Notes: a model not told the origin generated them from the sequence alone. A DNA stretch of 64,000 nt from Tenebrio molitor (GCF_963966145.1 NC_091056.1:744001-808000), one strand, 5' to 3'; positions 19,131 through 30,246 are shown, numbered from the stretch's first letter. Numbers and translations are program-made.

Positions 19131-20569
19131 TGTCACCAAGTGATCCATTTGTGTTCAGTGAAATTTAATACAGTAAAATTGTGTACAGTTAATTTGGTTT
19201 TATAGTAAATTGCTGATGCTTTTAGTACAGACCAAAGAAGAACCGATTGCAAGTCCATGGTGTATACAAATGTTGCATTCAATTTATCCGATAAATTTTA
19301 TCGTGATCTTTTTGTTGTCTAGCTTCGACCTTCCGTTTTTGATGCAAGTCATATTGCTCTTGAGACACATTATTTGCATTAAACCGAATGCAGACATCGC
19401 ATTGGTCTTTTTTTGGCATAAAAATGCTGAGATTGAGTTCATTAAAGATATCTTGAAAAACTTTGTACCCAAGCGACTTTGTATTTTTCTCGGGACAATG
19501 CTTTTCATATTCTCGAAAGACATTTGTCTTGGTTCTCCAAATTGGTTCCAAATAGAGCTTATCAGTAGATGAGCGACAATAATGGGATTCGACTTTAGGT
19601 AACATATTTAAATAATCTCGTATTTGCTGTATCTCTTGATTATGTTTCTGTCTGCTCTTTGTCTCCATTTTTTTCTCTGAATCATTGACTCTTCCATTAC
19701 TTTGACTTTGTACCCAATGAAGTACAGACCATTGCTTCAAGTCCAATGTGTTAAGAAACATTTTCTTGCATACTCTAATTCTGATTCCATCTTTTTTTAG
19801 ATAAAAAAATAAAGATACTTTTCGCCTTTCATTTTGTTTATTCTTTGTTTCTCTTGGATTTTTTGTATCCACTAGCATATTTACAAAAACTTTCTTTTCG
19901 TGCCATGTCAATTTCCAAAACTCTTTAAAGATACGTTCTCTTCTATCTTCACTGAATTCATTGCATTGTATCTTTGACTTTTTCTTAATAAGTGCACAGT
20001 GACAGCGTGGATTCAATTTTCTTTCTGCTCGTGGAATTGTGTACTTCCATGTACCAAACTCGGTTTTTCCAAGGCCCTTGTAAGCTACTCCTTCTTGTCT
20101 CTTCCGTTGATTTTTTGTAATAACCCATTCTTTCCGGTTTGCTCGTCCTTTTCTAGCTTTTTTCTTTTCCGGTTCATCCTCTGGTTCTATCATTTTATTT
20201 TATTCTTGGTCAATGTCTTCTTCTCGCTGTAATATATTATTATCATCTTCATCAATTTTATTGCATGAATTATAATCTGAGTTTACGTATAAGTTATTAT
20301 TGCTTGCCGGGTTTTCCTCTGCTTTATTTTCTCTATTTGCTCCTGATTGATCATTTTTTGATACTTCATTTCCACTAATGTCCAAGCTCTCAAACCTCTC
20401 CCACTCATTTTGTAATTCGTGGTCATTGTTGAACACAAGTTTGTTTTGTTGAACTAAAATAGTGAGGATATTTAGTAGAAACACGAAATAGGAAAACTGC
20501 AATTAAATTACCAGCCTTTTGTTTTGCTGCCAAATTAACCAGACGTTCTCCTCTACTATTATCACTCAT
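19130..20569 (-). pseudogene. Uncharacterised DDE-like transposase gene, copy 1, 3' truncated
   Basis: Exon 1 (20569-20512) starts MSDNSRGERLVNLAAKQK. A 58-bp GT-AG intron (20511-20454) joins in phase to VQQNKLVFNN, then an acidic region. An in-frame TAA is at 20200-20202. A lysine-rich segment follows, then KLNPRCHC, IFKEFWKLTWHEKKVFVNML, VCKKMFLNTL, VESHYCRSSTDKLYLEP and a CXXC pair in KKDQCDVC. A slip near 19280 leads to FVYTMDLQSVLLWSVLKAS and SAIYYKTKLTVHNFT, where it is cut at the Penelope junction. Homologous blocks occur in the 51780-53590 gene. From memory, related proteins are abundant in arthropod genomes. A catalytic-type SDNC/QNRN block known in full-length relatives is missing here. 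Confidence 0.7.
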
Positions 20570-21332
20570 TATTAACAGTATTTTGTTAATTATGTTGAAA
20601 TAAATCATAGCACAGCACTGATTCGCTAAGAACTCCACAATAAATAATACCTTGTATGTCCATCTGACACTGCCTGTAGCAGCCTATTTCTCAATATAAA
20701 AACCTTGTAAGTCAGACTTACACGGTTTTTAAACTATTTTTTGGTGCGTATTTTTATACAGTTTTTAATTAAATTCAACGATAGAGACGATATTGTCGGT
20801 CTTAGACATACGAGATTTAGAAGTTGCAAATCACAATTTAACTTTAAAAAGCGTTTAAAACAAAAAATCCCAAAAAATATGACTTACAGGGTTTTTAAAG
20901 AAAGCCGACGATATGTAGCTGTCACAAAAAAACTGAGCGTGACTGGAAAAAACTAACACTGTTTTTGTAGTGAGAGTAGATATCTACAATCAAATATCAC
21001 TACAAAATGCATGTGATGAAAACTGTTTATCAGTGTTATTAAAAGAATTATATTCAACATATAAATCTATAGATGGGTTTGGATTTAGAGGGCAGCAATT
21101 TATTAACTGCAATTTGAGCAGCCGCGCATAATTCTGGTGGTGTACAACTTAGTTCTTCCATGATTTTCACAAAAATGCCGAACTCGAGATTTGAAATTTG
21201 AAATTTTAATTGATATATGATACATGACAAATACCAACACAACCAGTACCAAATCCTAAAAATCCCTCTAGAACATTTAGAAAGTAGAATTTTTCAAATT
21301 TTTATGAAACTGGGCACCAAAGTAGAAAAAAG

Positions 21333-21422
21333 AGTATATTACTCGTACACTCGTTTTATAAGACGTATTGTCGTACTCGTACGACAATAGGTCGTCTTAT
21401 AAAACTCGTATAATAATATACT
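21333..21422. repeat. Imperfect 90-bp palindrome
   Basis: The core is TTTTATAAGACG-TATTGTCGTAC / GTACGACAATA-GGT-CGTCTTATAAAA, around a 2-bp centre. The outer arms AGTATATTA and TAATATACT continue the symmetry. Confidence 0.8.
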
Positions 21423-23023
21423 ATTATATGAAGGCATTATAGATGTATAAATACTGTTCACCCCAAAAAAAATTTGTATTACTTTGTTGTTAAAATTAAT
21501 TACCTAGGTACAGCAGGCAAAAAATTATCACTTTAAAAATTAAATGTTGTTCGATGCAGTTCGAATTTAATACACGTTATGAAAAAATGATAGAGAAATA
21601 AAATCCGTGATTAGAATTTAATTAAAATTTTTCAATGTAAAGATATTTGGTTAATTTAATTTGGGTCCTTCTACTTTATGAAAATTTATGGAAGAAATGC
21701 TGTACCTGACCTGACCTGCCCCATTATTTTATTTATTATCAATTGGGTTTCGCGTCAGGAGACGATTGAGTGAAATTAATGAAAATTCGATTTTTTTTTA
21801 TCTAAGTTGGTTAAAACTAATACAGAAAACAGATACCTAACTGAAAATTAAAAAAATTAAAATGCGTCACATTGCGGATTACTTGCAATTAATGAAGGAA
21901 TTTGTAGCACAACTGACAGGAATTTATAGTTAGTGCCTAACCACAAACCAAATCAGTGGTAAATACACTTTACAAAGCATTCATTATGTTTTGGTATTTA
22001 AAAATTAAATCAGGAATCCAAGTAGGAAGATATATCTGTCATTGCATTTTTCGTTTATTTTTAGTATTTGAAAATGTTTTCGAACGATGACAGAACCGAT
22101 ATGATCCTACTTACTCATTACTTTTGTGATTTTAATTGCTTATTACTGTTATTAAATCATACTTTGTTAAGAGGGGTATTTTTCTGTCAGAACTTTGCAT
22201 TCGTTAGGCTGACGTTTAAAGCTGTCTATGTTTTATCTGCATAATGATAATACCTATTGAAATTCAAAAAGGTATATTATTATACTCATGTCACATCGTG
22301 AGGAAGTTCCTTAACATTGACACAGAACATAATACACAACAAAGTCAAAATGCGGAGGCGAGACGCCGGTAATTATGTTGATAAGCACTGCACTATTACT
22401 TGATAGTAATATCCGTAATAGTGTATGTACTCCGGCAAAATTGCCGTGCCGCCGGGTGGAGGTGGGATAGTTATGCCGAATAATGTAATATAGAGTTCGA
22501 AATTCCTTTGCAAATTGTCTTTAGGGTTGCATTTTTGCCTAGTCAGGCTCGTCATCTTACGTGAATAATCCTGTATACCCGACGTAAATATCAAGACATG
22601 ATTTTTTACTAATCCTGTTTCATTTCCTGCATGGACAATAATTAATCGCTTGCCCTTTGCAACGGGTTTGTGGAGTTCTTTATTGCTTCCGTCAGTCCAT
22701 TCGTAGCTATTAGTATGGAATGAGTGAATATCCTATGTTTCTCCACGATCGTTAGTGAATGTAATAATTCCGAAATCATTTTTAATAATAAAGAGTAAAA
22801 ATTCTCACTCTTGGGATTGAAATATTATTCTGAAACACTTGCTTCTTTTGTGTTTTGCATGTATTTTCATTCCATAACAAGTAACTGAATGAATATTCCA
22901 TAATTATACTCAACGAAATACATAGATTGCCATGGATTTCAAAACTGTCAGTGTCAGATATCAATGCGGTGTCCTAATTGTTTTGTGACTTTCTGGTCGT
23001 GGAGAAAATACAGTCTGTTACTC

Positions 23024-23073
23024 GGTTAGAATGAAAATTCCATCTACTCGTAGATCGAATTTTCATTCTAACC
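23024..23073. repeat. 50-bp palindrome, one mismatch per arm
   Basis: GGTTAGAATGAAAATTC-CATCTAC, a TC centre, and GTAGATC-GAATTTTCATTCTAACC. It may be the folded centre of a small foldback element. Confidence 0.85.
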
Positions 23074-23363
23074 TCGTTACAGAATATACTATTCGTCAGT
23101 ATATACAATATTTTTCTACTCCTGTTTTAGAATATAAACATTCTGATAGTGGTTTTAGATACGGAGTGACCCACATTCTACAACTGTTACAGAACATTAT
23201 TCCATTATGTACTAGTTATAGAATAATTGTTGGTGGCGACATGTATCGCTATTATTGCAGTACAATTTTTATCTCACCGATTAAATAATAAATGTAATAC
23301 ACAGTTTATTGTTATTTAAACTTGCCAGTATAATATTTTTCTTCTGTAATTTCTGTAATACTA

Positions 23364-24368
23364 TTAGGGTGTCCAGAAAGTTCTGAGCGTTTTTTAGAAA
23401 AATAGATATAAATAAATATCTATTAATTAAAATATTAAACAACAATTAAACTAAATATTCGCCGTTATTGGCAATGACTTCCAACCATCTTTGTCCCAAA
23501 ATGTCAATTCCACAGCGATAGAAGATAGACTCTTTTGTCCCGAACGATTCTTATCTTTAAGACCTTCTTCCCCATTCAGAAATTTCGCAAACTATCGCCG
23601 ACAAGTGGACTCTTTTATCGTCCCCGCACCTTCAGTTCTACATACAGGTGTCCCAAAAATGGCGTACTAACTACTTACTACCGTATCCAGGATGTTTAAA
23701 TGTACACGAAAAAAATATGGAAACAATTTTTCAGACAAAAAAATTAATTATTATTATTTTTATTATTAATGGTAATACAATGTAAACAAAGATGTACTCG
23801 TACATCATTACCTTGCAGTGTTACCGTAGTGGATTTCCAAAGCTTCTAAATTCACTATTGTGCAGGATTAGATATTGGTAGTAAGTAATCTTGTACTTTG
23901 TGATAATATGTACGATTAGAGGTGGCTGTCATGACAATTTAATACATATATTTCAAAATAATTTTCCTGTTAAGTGCTAGTTTCAAGGACCGCCAAATCA
24001 GCAATTAAGTCCAATAGAATTTTTTAAACATTTTTCTGACGTTTACGGTAGTCTCTTCTACACCGTAGTGCACCGTTAGTACGCCATTTTTGGGACACCC
24101 TGTATATTTCTTGTGGCTGCTGCCGCTAAATGTCCACATTTAAATTCATGTAACATTAAATTACGATTTCGTTCTTTTACCATGTAAATAATCAATTACC
24201 AGAATGTAACCAATTGAAAATAATTTAACTGAGAAACGTCAAATTGTTTATGGACAAGTGTACTTCATATTTTAAAAAACTCACAAAAATTACCAGTTGA
24301 TTTTACATTTATTTTATATCGAGAAACAGAATACCATAAAAACGCTCAGAACTAGCTTGACATCCTAA
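23364..24368 (-). mobile_element. mariner-type element, internally deleted, with a second element inside
   Basis: The ends are TTAGGGTGTCCAGAAAGTTC (left) and the matching inverted right end TTAGGATGTCAAGCTAGTTC, both followed by TGAGCGTTTTT; TA lies on both sides. The minus strand keeps two parts of a mariner transposase: FLNGEEGLKDKNRSGQKS from the N-terminal helix-turn-helix region and, directly joined, LGQRWLEVIANNGEYLV, the C-terminal end. The catalytic DDD core between them is deleted. A 458-bp element is inserted at 23645. Confidence 0.85.
23645..24102. mobile_element. Mariner-type MITE nested in the mariner
   Basis: Ends are CAGGTGTCCCAAAAATGGCG and the inverse of CAGGGTGTCCCAAAAATGG, each continuing with CGTACTAAC; TA target duplications lie at 23643-23644 and 24103-24104. 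No transposase frame seen. Confidence 0.85.
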
Positions 24369-24430
24369 TATTACAGTTTCCTATATAGCGTGAGGTAGTG
24401 ACACCTAAAGTTAGTACATATATTAAATAG

Positions 24431-24686
24431 AGTTGGCTCCATCCTGGTTCCTAGGGGCGTTTTTCGATTGATAATAGGCTGCACTTTTATTGTCAAAATT
24501 GGCACTATTTGTGTTTAAATAGAATTGTTAATTATCAAAATGTTTCTAGATTGAAAAATAAATTATAAATATTATGTTAACTATTTAGATTTGTTTGCAT
24601 TTACTTCACAAAGTCTGTGGGAACCAGGCTGCCAATGCAAATTTAACTCTCAAAAACTCCCCTAGGAACCAGGATCGAGCCTACTT
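24431..24686. mobile_element. MITE, about 250 bp, with roughly 30-bp TIRs
   Basis: Left GGCTCCATCCTGGTTCCTAG and right inverse GGCTCGATCCTGGTTCCTAG, both continuing GGGNGTTTTT. The exact outer edge is uncertain by a few bases. No frame. Confidence 0.75.
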
Positions 24687-24689
24687 TCT

Positions 24690-25160
24690 CTTATACAGTG
24701 AGCGGCAAAAGTATGGAATAAATTCCTTAAAAATTAAACAAAATTTTTTTCAAAAAAATCTTTGGACAGGTCAGTTTTAGTTTATAAAAATACATGTTTT
24801 AGTACCAAACAAAATTCCAAGAAGTCATTTGTTTTCGAGTTATGACGTCATCGATAGTTTTTTTTAAATAGAAACCCCCTATTTTTTTCTAGATTCTGAT
24901 AGCCCTTTTAATTGTCTAAATGACAGTGTAAAAATTTTGCTATCTTTCATAAGGAAATTTTTGAGAAAAAAATTAATTTTATAACGAACAAAAACAAGTT
25001 GGTGCGGTCGGCTTCGCGCTAATTTTTCATCCTGGCCCGAAGAAAGAACGGAATTTTTCCGCCACCGAGAGCGGTTTTCCAGTAACTTCGTTACTAATAA
25101 TAATATATATTTGACGGAGTCCTTTTACAAATTACAAATTAATTAATTACAACAATTGAC
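24690..25160. other. Unassigned DNA with an isolated TIR-like sequence
   Basis: TACAGTGAGCGGCAAAAGTATGG near 24694 looks like a mariner-type end and shares CAGTGAGCGGCAA with 35884. No partner end is identified nearby. Confidence 0.35.
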
Positions 25161-25168
25161 AATAATAT

Positions 25169-25707
25169 TCACATATTTAAAGTTAGTCTTGTATAGCTTT
25201 TCAAGGCTGTGTAAGAAGTTCCCACAAAGTCTAGGTCGTTAAATTCATGTGTAAGCCTTGTCAGTCTCGTCAATGAGGAATTATAACCATACAGAGTATG
25301 GTGACAAGGAATTTCTAGCAAAAAGGAATTTCTTACTTGATAGCTAGGAACACGACAATATAACTTAATTTTTTTTCGTGTTATCCTTCCGACAATGAAA
25401 TTGTATAAAATCCATATTGCACATATCAACATAAGGAGTTATAGTCATTGATTAATTCGCTTTAAAGTATTGTGGTAAACGAGATGGTTCTGCAGTGTCT
25501 TGCATACAGTCAACGAAAATTAACACACGCAGTGCAAAAATCAATTATCATTCCAAAATAGGGTTGAAATCTTCTTAAAGATTAAATTTAATCTATACCA
25601 AATGTTTGCAGACCATTTGCAGTATACTTAAGAAACAAAATCATGCGATAATTGTTGTGCAGTGTGTAATAAGGAGACCAAACGCTACTACCATATTCCA
25701 GGATTAA
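25169..25707 (-). pseudogene. 3' half of a CR1/Jockey-like reverse transcriptase gene
   Basis: From 25707 downward the minus strand reads LILEYGSSVWSPYY, the conserved block after the RT thumb. It then decays through several stops and resumes as the C-terminal block YQVRNSFLLEIPCHHT, GYNSSLTRLTRLTHEFNDLD and TSYTALKSYTRLTL, typical of the end of CR1/Jockey ORF2. The matching upstream half (through FVRSV) is at 36009-36480, same strand, so the two halves belong to one gene split by the 25708-36008 segment. Confidence 0.78.
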
Positions 25708-25844
25708 TGGAGTAACGATAGACTAAAATACGGCGTTATTTCGGAACCGGTAGCAAGAGTTCCGATTGTAATAATTTATTTTTTTTTATGTCATGAATAC
25801 AAAATACTAAAACCTTTATAGGTTAAAAATTGACGCTCATAGTG
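25708..25844 (+). repeat. Left inverted repeat of the 10.3-kb segment
   Basis: It matches the reverse complement of 35884-36008 at roughly three quarters of positions by eye, with one indel of about 11 bases. The inner end is TTAAAAATTGACGCTCAT. Confidence 0.75.
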
Positions 25845-26534
25845 GGAAATACACTCACCGGCACAAAAAGCGACTCATTATGATTTCTTTAATAAATAAT
25901 CTTGAAATTATATTTGTGCTTATTTTTTTTTATAATAGTTAAATTGGGATATTTTCAAAGATCGGGAGTGCTATGGTCACCAGGGCAACCGAATTGTTTT
26001 GTTTAAATAAATTATTAAAAAGTTTGCGCTACTTCCATGTTGTTTTTGTCGGTTGTTTTACGTGTTAAAATTTTTAATTTGACAATACGAGATGCTAATT
26101 CAAAATACTGTTCAAATTTTGACAATTTTTTATAACATAAATTTTTTTTCTAAAAAATAGCTTTTATCATTTTTCATTAAAATCTTATTTCCTGTGTTTA
26201 ATGTTCCGTTTGTCGGATATTCTTTGGCAAAGAATAACTTAACTTAACTTACCAATACAACATGATACCAAAAAAAAATTCTAAGACAATGAATTACTTA
26301 AAATTCAAATTGAGTAGAACTCTTCAAACGATCATTGTAACAATCATATACAAGAGATGCTGAAAGTAAAAATTTATTAAGAGTGTATTATAAAAATTAA
26401 ATATTTTCCCCGGTTTCATCCTCTTCTATGTCATTTTCATCTAAAATTGTTGATGGTGGGCAATTACAGTGGCCTATTTTTGAACACGTTGTTTGGACAT
26501 CAAAATTGTGACATTTTCAAAAATTCAATATAAC

Positions 26535-27488
26535 CAAGGCGGTCTCTATTTTAACAGGCCAGGACACTGGCTGTGTTGCCAAATTTCTTAGTGGGCCATT
26601 CCATAGCATCCTGAGTTTCAAAAATATTGGCACTTCCATAGGAATTCAAAAAGCATTTTGACAAGACAATTAATTGTGCAATTAATTTCAGTAATTGAAA
26701 AATAAACATGCCACACAAATGTTGTGTTCTCGTAGATACCCAATTAAGTCAAATTATGCTTCAAGTAAGTCTTCCTACGTTAGCGTTTTCAAATTCCCAT
26801 CGAAGAAGATTAGAATGCAAGAATGGATGCGGATTTTGGAACTAGAAAACTGGCGCTTGAGGTCTTTGTTGCTCGTTCCATTAGGTCTAAAATCCATTTT
26901 AAATTATAAACCTGTATTGATGGTAGGGTCCATACACCCGAGTGGGTAGCTTTTGCAGTTCTTATTTATTTTCAACAATTCATACTGCACCTTTATTGGT
27001 CTTTAATGGTCTCTGTGTACGACTTTAAAAAAAAATCTTGTCCTGAGCTGTACAGTGTACAGGTGGCATGTGTTGGAGTTTTGCACTCGAGCTAATGCAA
27101 TCAAGGTGAACTAAAAGGACTTCTATCTTCATTTTGGATAGGATACTTGTTGAGAATACAGGACTTTTACTAACTACTACAGGAATTTTACTAACAATAG
27201 CTATCTTATAAAACAGGATATGTACATAATTACCTTGACTTGGTCACCTGATATATGTACTTTGACTGAAGTAAAGTTGCAATACGAGAATTAGAAAAAT
27301 CTTTTAGTGATGATTAACTGACAGTTAACAATGACAAAATAGTGAGTGACAGTGAGTGATCACAAAACTTCAAAACTAGTAACTTTTTTTAAAGGTTGGC
27401 GAAGCAACGTTGTCAGACGTTAGTGGGCCATTCCACAGACCACTTTCTGAAGTCAGTGTCACGACCTATTAAAATAGAGACCGCCTTG
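26535..27488 (+). mobile_element. DNA transposon remnant with THA​P-domain start, TSD ATATAAC
   Basis: The inverted ends CAAGGCGGTCTCTATTTTAA (26535) and its reverse complement (to 27488) are flanked by ATATAAC on both sides. A second, direct pair, TTAGTGGGCCATTCCAYAG, lies just inside at about 26590 and 27419. The plus strand from 26708 reads MPHKCCVL and, after a slip, NYASSKSSYVSVFKFPS, MQEWMRILELENW: the first half of a THAP zinc-finger domain, used for DNA binding by P- and hAT-related transposases. The rest of the gene is absent. Confidence 0.7.
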
Positions 27489-27537
27489 ATATAACCCATT
27501 CTTTATTGTCAATGTGACAGTTCATGACAACTGGAAC

Positions 27538-28110
27538 CGATGCACACGAGTTCCCGTCAGCATAATATTTTATACCTGGACTTGGACATAGGCCCTTTAA
27601 TCCTGCACACGAATTCCCGTCAAGGCAAAAACGCACCACAAATTCTACTCGAATTCCCGTCAGAAAAAAATCTTGGTTATTGAAAGCACTGTTACGAAAG
27701 TAAGATTCAATGATGAATCTTCTATGTTCTGAAGTAAAAACCATTTTTGCGTTAAAATTTGGTTAATAGTGACAGTTGTTTGACGTTTATTAGCTGACTT
27801 AGCACAGATACGAAAAATCTGACACTGTCAAAGTCACAGCCGCCTCTTATCTAAGTATATAATTGTTGATCACAGGGTATTTGTAACTTTTTAAAATTTT
27901 AAACATTTTTTTTTTTGGTCCACGTAATGGTAAACAACAATGGTACCTGGCAACGGCTAGAGGGGTAGGTAAGTAAGGGATTGAAGCGCTCTTTTACCCT
28001 TGACGGGAACTCGAGTTATGGATTATATCAGTTGATAATCACCTGACGGGAATTCTTGCATTACTTTATGACAAGAAATAAGTCAGACGGGAATTCGAGT
28101 GCGCCCACTG
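27538..28110. mobile_element. Foldback-like element with six inverted iterons
   Basis: CGARTTCCCGTCAG occurs at 27547, 27610 and 27650, and its inverse CTGACGGGAAYTCG at about 28000, 28043 and 28083: three copies at each end, pointing inward. The outer parts also pair (GCACACGAGTTCCCGTC against GCACTCGAATTCCCGTC). No transposase frame is present. The arrangement resembles subterminal transposase-binding sites. Confidence 0.7.
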
Positions 28111-29435
28111 GAACATTTGAAGAATTGATCAGACGTACTGTTACGTTATTGTTTTCTCTTTAAAAAAAACTTACTCCAACGACCACAAGAGAAAACTTAA
28201 ATCTCCCAACTTCAACCGGGGAAATTTAAATAACGATTTCGGAGACTGACTGGTTCCAGGTCCGGCACAAAAACACACTTACGTCTCGAGAGCGAGACTG
28301 TCGAAAGTAGAAAAGAGGTTTCACAAACACGGTGTTATACCAGGTGTTGGACAGAAACACAGATGTAAATATAATGGTGTTTAATTATCGTTTCCTAGCT
28401 TTACATACGACACTTAATTATTAAACTCCAACTTAGATGCCGCTGCGGGCGAAACACAGTTGTCTATGTAAAGTGAATCTAGGATACAACCCAAGAGATA
28501 TTCTCGAAAATGTACAAAAGAAAGTTTTAACCTTGGAACTATTATTTAAACTGTCAATATTACCAAATGAAAGCGAGTAAGGTGGCGAACTGATGGTTCA
28601 CAAAATAACACGCTGAAGGCGCTTAAACTCTAGTGACATTTACAAACAGTGCCGGTACTACCAGGCTAAATTTCTAAATACAAGTGACGAATCAATGATA
28701 AATTAACGAAAACTTCCCTTATACCGGGCCTGGGGCTTGAAATCTAAAGAAGAGTCCTGGGAAGAGCGGAGCTGGAGGAAGGTCCTCCGGGTCCTTCTTC
28801 CGCCGCTGGTCTATTACGCCGTCCGTATCCTCGGAAAGTCCTCGGGGTCCTTCCTCCCCTCGACACTCCCTAAGGATAAGCGTGAATCAGTTAGGTTTAG
28901 CCCCGGTGCAAAAAAGTATAAAATGGTAATGAACTGATAACAATTAATAAAAAAACTTCCGAGAGCCAGCGAGCGCGTCGTCTCTGGTGAGGTCACTCCA
29001 GGTCTGATAACTGAATCAACGTAAAAGAAGTGTGCCAAGATGGCGGACAGTAAAAGAAAGACGCTGAAGGACCTTGCCAGATATGAGTTGCTCCTGGACT
29101 CGGGTTCCTCGGCCAGGGACAGCCCGGTGTGAGGTCCTGCTCTCCGGAGGGGTCCTGGGGGATGACGTCGGCCCAACAGGGTGGTGAAATTATCCGCTGA
29201 AGCGTAGGGTCGTTGACCCTCGTGAAGGAAGCCTTTATCCGCCGCGACGTTTCGGTTGGAATTCTTCTAGGACGATTTCCCAGCCGAATCGGTCTTCCTC
29301 CACGGGTTCGCCAGCACCTGTTGCACACTAAAACACCCCCTAATCTCCCCCTTTGAACACAACACTCACACACGGAACGGTCGTAACCTCTGACCTGAAC
29401 TAGTCGAGAATCTCTGTCATGGCGTCGGTTCCACC

Positions 29436-29446
29436 TTTATATCTTT
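29436..29446 (-). promoter_or_regulatory. TATA box of the solo LTR
   Basis: The minus strand reads AGATATAAAGGTGG (about 29434-29447), downstream of the heat-shock element and upstream of the 29373-28993 frame. Confidence 0.6.
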
Positions 29447-29505
29447 TTCCCCTCCTCTCGCCGACTTGACGCGGCCGGTACCGGAAGTCGGGGTCCGAGA
29501 GCCCG

Positions 29506-29528
29506 TTCTGGAATGTTCTAGAACGTTC
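29506..29528 (-). promoter_or_regulatory. Perfect five-unit heat-shock element
   Basis: TTCTGGAATGTTCTAGAACGTTC consists of five alternating TTC/GAA units at exact 5-bp spacing, the binding pattern of trimeric heat-shock factor. It lies in the upstream part of the solo LTR on the minus strand, about 70 bp before a TATA box. Confidence 0.85.
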
Positions 29529-29574
29529 TCGCCTTTACGATTTACCGCGAAATTTAAATCGTAACAGTACCTAC

Positions 29575-29949
29575 TACCTTGTCAAAAATAAATTACTCCC
29601 TATATTTCGAACTTTTAGAGAAATAACGTTTTTCATGTTGTGTAACTAGAAATTTCAGAAGTAATTTTGAATGCCTAATTCCTCGAAAACTAGAGGTGTT
29701 GAATAGGACGATTCGCCGTTTCTGAAGTAACACTACACAATGAAAATTTTTTGCTCTGAAGTGAACATATTGCAATAGCAATTTTAATAGTCAATAATTA
29801 ATAATGACAGTTCTCCATTGTAATGACATCTGATGACATTTGAATTACATTTTTACGTGTTGCCAACTGAAGCGTATTACTCACGGACCTCTGGATTTTT
29901 TTTATTTTCGATCGCATGGTAACTATTACTAAACACTTTTTTGTCAAAA
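29575..29949. repeat. Copy of a dispersed repeat also found at 40250-40620
   Basis: CAAAAATAAATTACTCCCTA followed by TTCGAA..., AACGTTTTTCATGTTGTGT and AACTAGAAATTTC matches the reverse complement of about 40520-40612. The other end of this copy is not found; the gypsy-2 element starts at 29954. Confidence 0.6.
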
Positions 29950-29953
29950 ACCA

Positions 29954-30246
29954 TGTCAGAAGAGCACGGGGAGGTCTCGGCCGCCAAGACATTATTAGTT
30001 GTTATCAAACAAAGGGAATAAAGAACTTAACGGTCCGCGCGCGTGTACCCAACGCTCTACTCTCCAGTTAATCTGGTACTACCCCTGCGTCCCACACGAA
30101 CGTTCCGTTCGTCAGAGGGGTTGCCCCCCTGACGCGTTCTCAAGAACAGTGATAACATGTTTCTAAAAATAACTCTATTCGGTATAAGGAGTACAGGCAA
30201 AACATTAAAATAACAAAATAAATCTTTCCCACGAGTGGCGCCGACA
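29954..30246 (-). repeat. gypsy-2 3' LTR
   Basis: 293 bp, TGTCAGAAG to GCCGACA. Just outside it on the element's internal side, where a polypurine tract is expected, there is instead a small hairpin ATGCCCG-TCCT-CGGGCAT (30263-30280). Confidence 0.93.

Larger units (their letters stand above)
17538..20910 (-). mobile_element. TIR DNA transposon with 4-bp TSD carrying an uncharacterised transposase-like gene
   Basis: The left end CGTCGGCTTTCTTTAAAAACC (17538-17558) is repeated inverted at the right end (20890-20910), and both are flanked by ATAT. A subterminal motif close to GACTTACANGGTTTTTAA recurs near 17554, 17735, 20694, 20712 and 20882 in both orientations. The gene at 19130-20569 lies inside on the minus strand. 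The 3' half of the gene is gone and a Penelope fragment sits in its place. Similarity to the element at 51276-54162 is through the encoded protein. The superfamily is not assigned; a 4-bp duplication would be compatible with Sola-like elements, but I cannot test that. Confidence 0.65.
20915..23360. other. AT-rich interval with two long palindromes, no gene
   Basis: No coding frame recognised over 2.4 kb. Palindromes lie at 21333-21422 and 23024-23073 (listed separately). Confidence 0.45.
28139..29566 (-). repeat. Solo LTR, 1428 bp, TSD GTAC
   Basis: It begins TGTTACG and ends CGTAACA, and is flanked by GTAC on both sides (28135-28138 and 29567-29570). It contains no gag-pol motif and no internal LTR duplication, so it fits a solo LTR left by recombination. 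The promoter elements lie on the minus strand near the right end. A 126-residue frame (29373-28993) follows the promoter on the minus strand, begins MCECCVQRGRL, and has no recognised domain. Confidence 0.75.
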
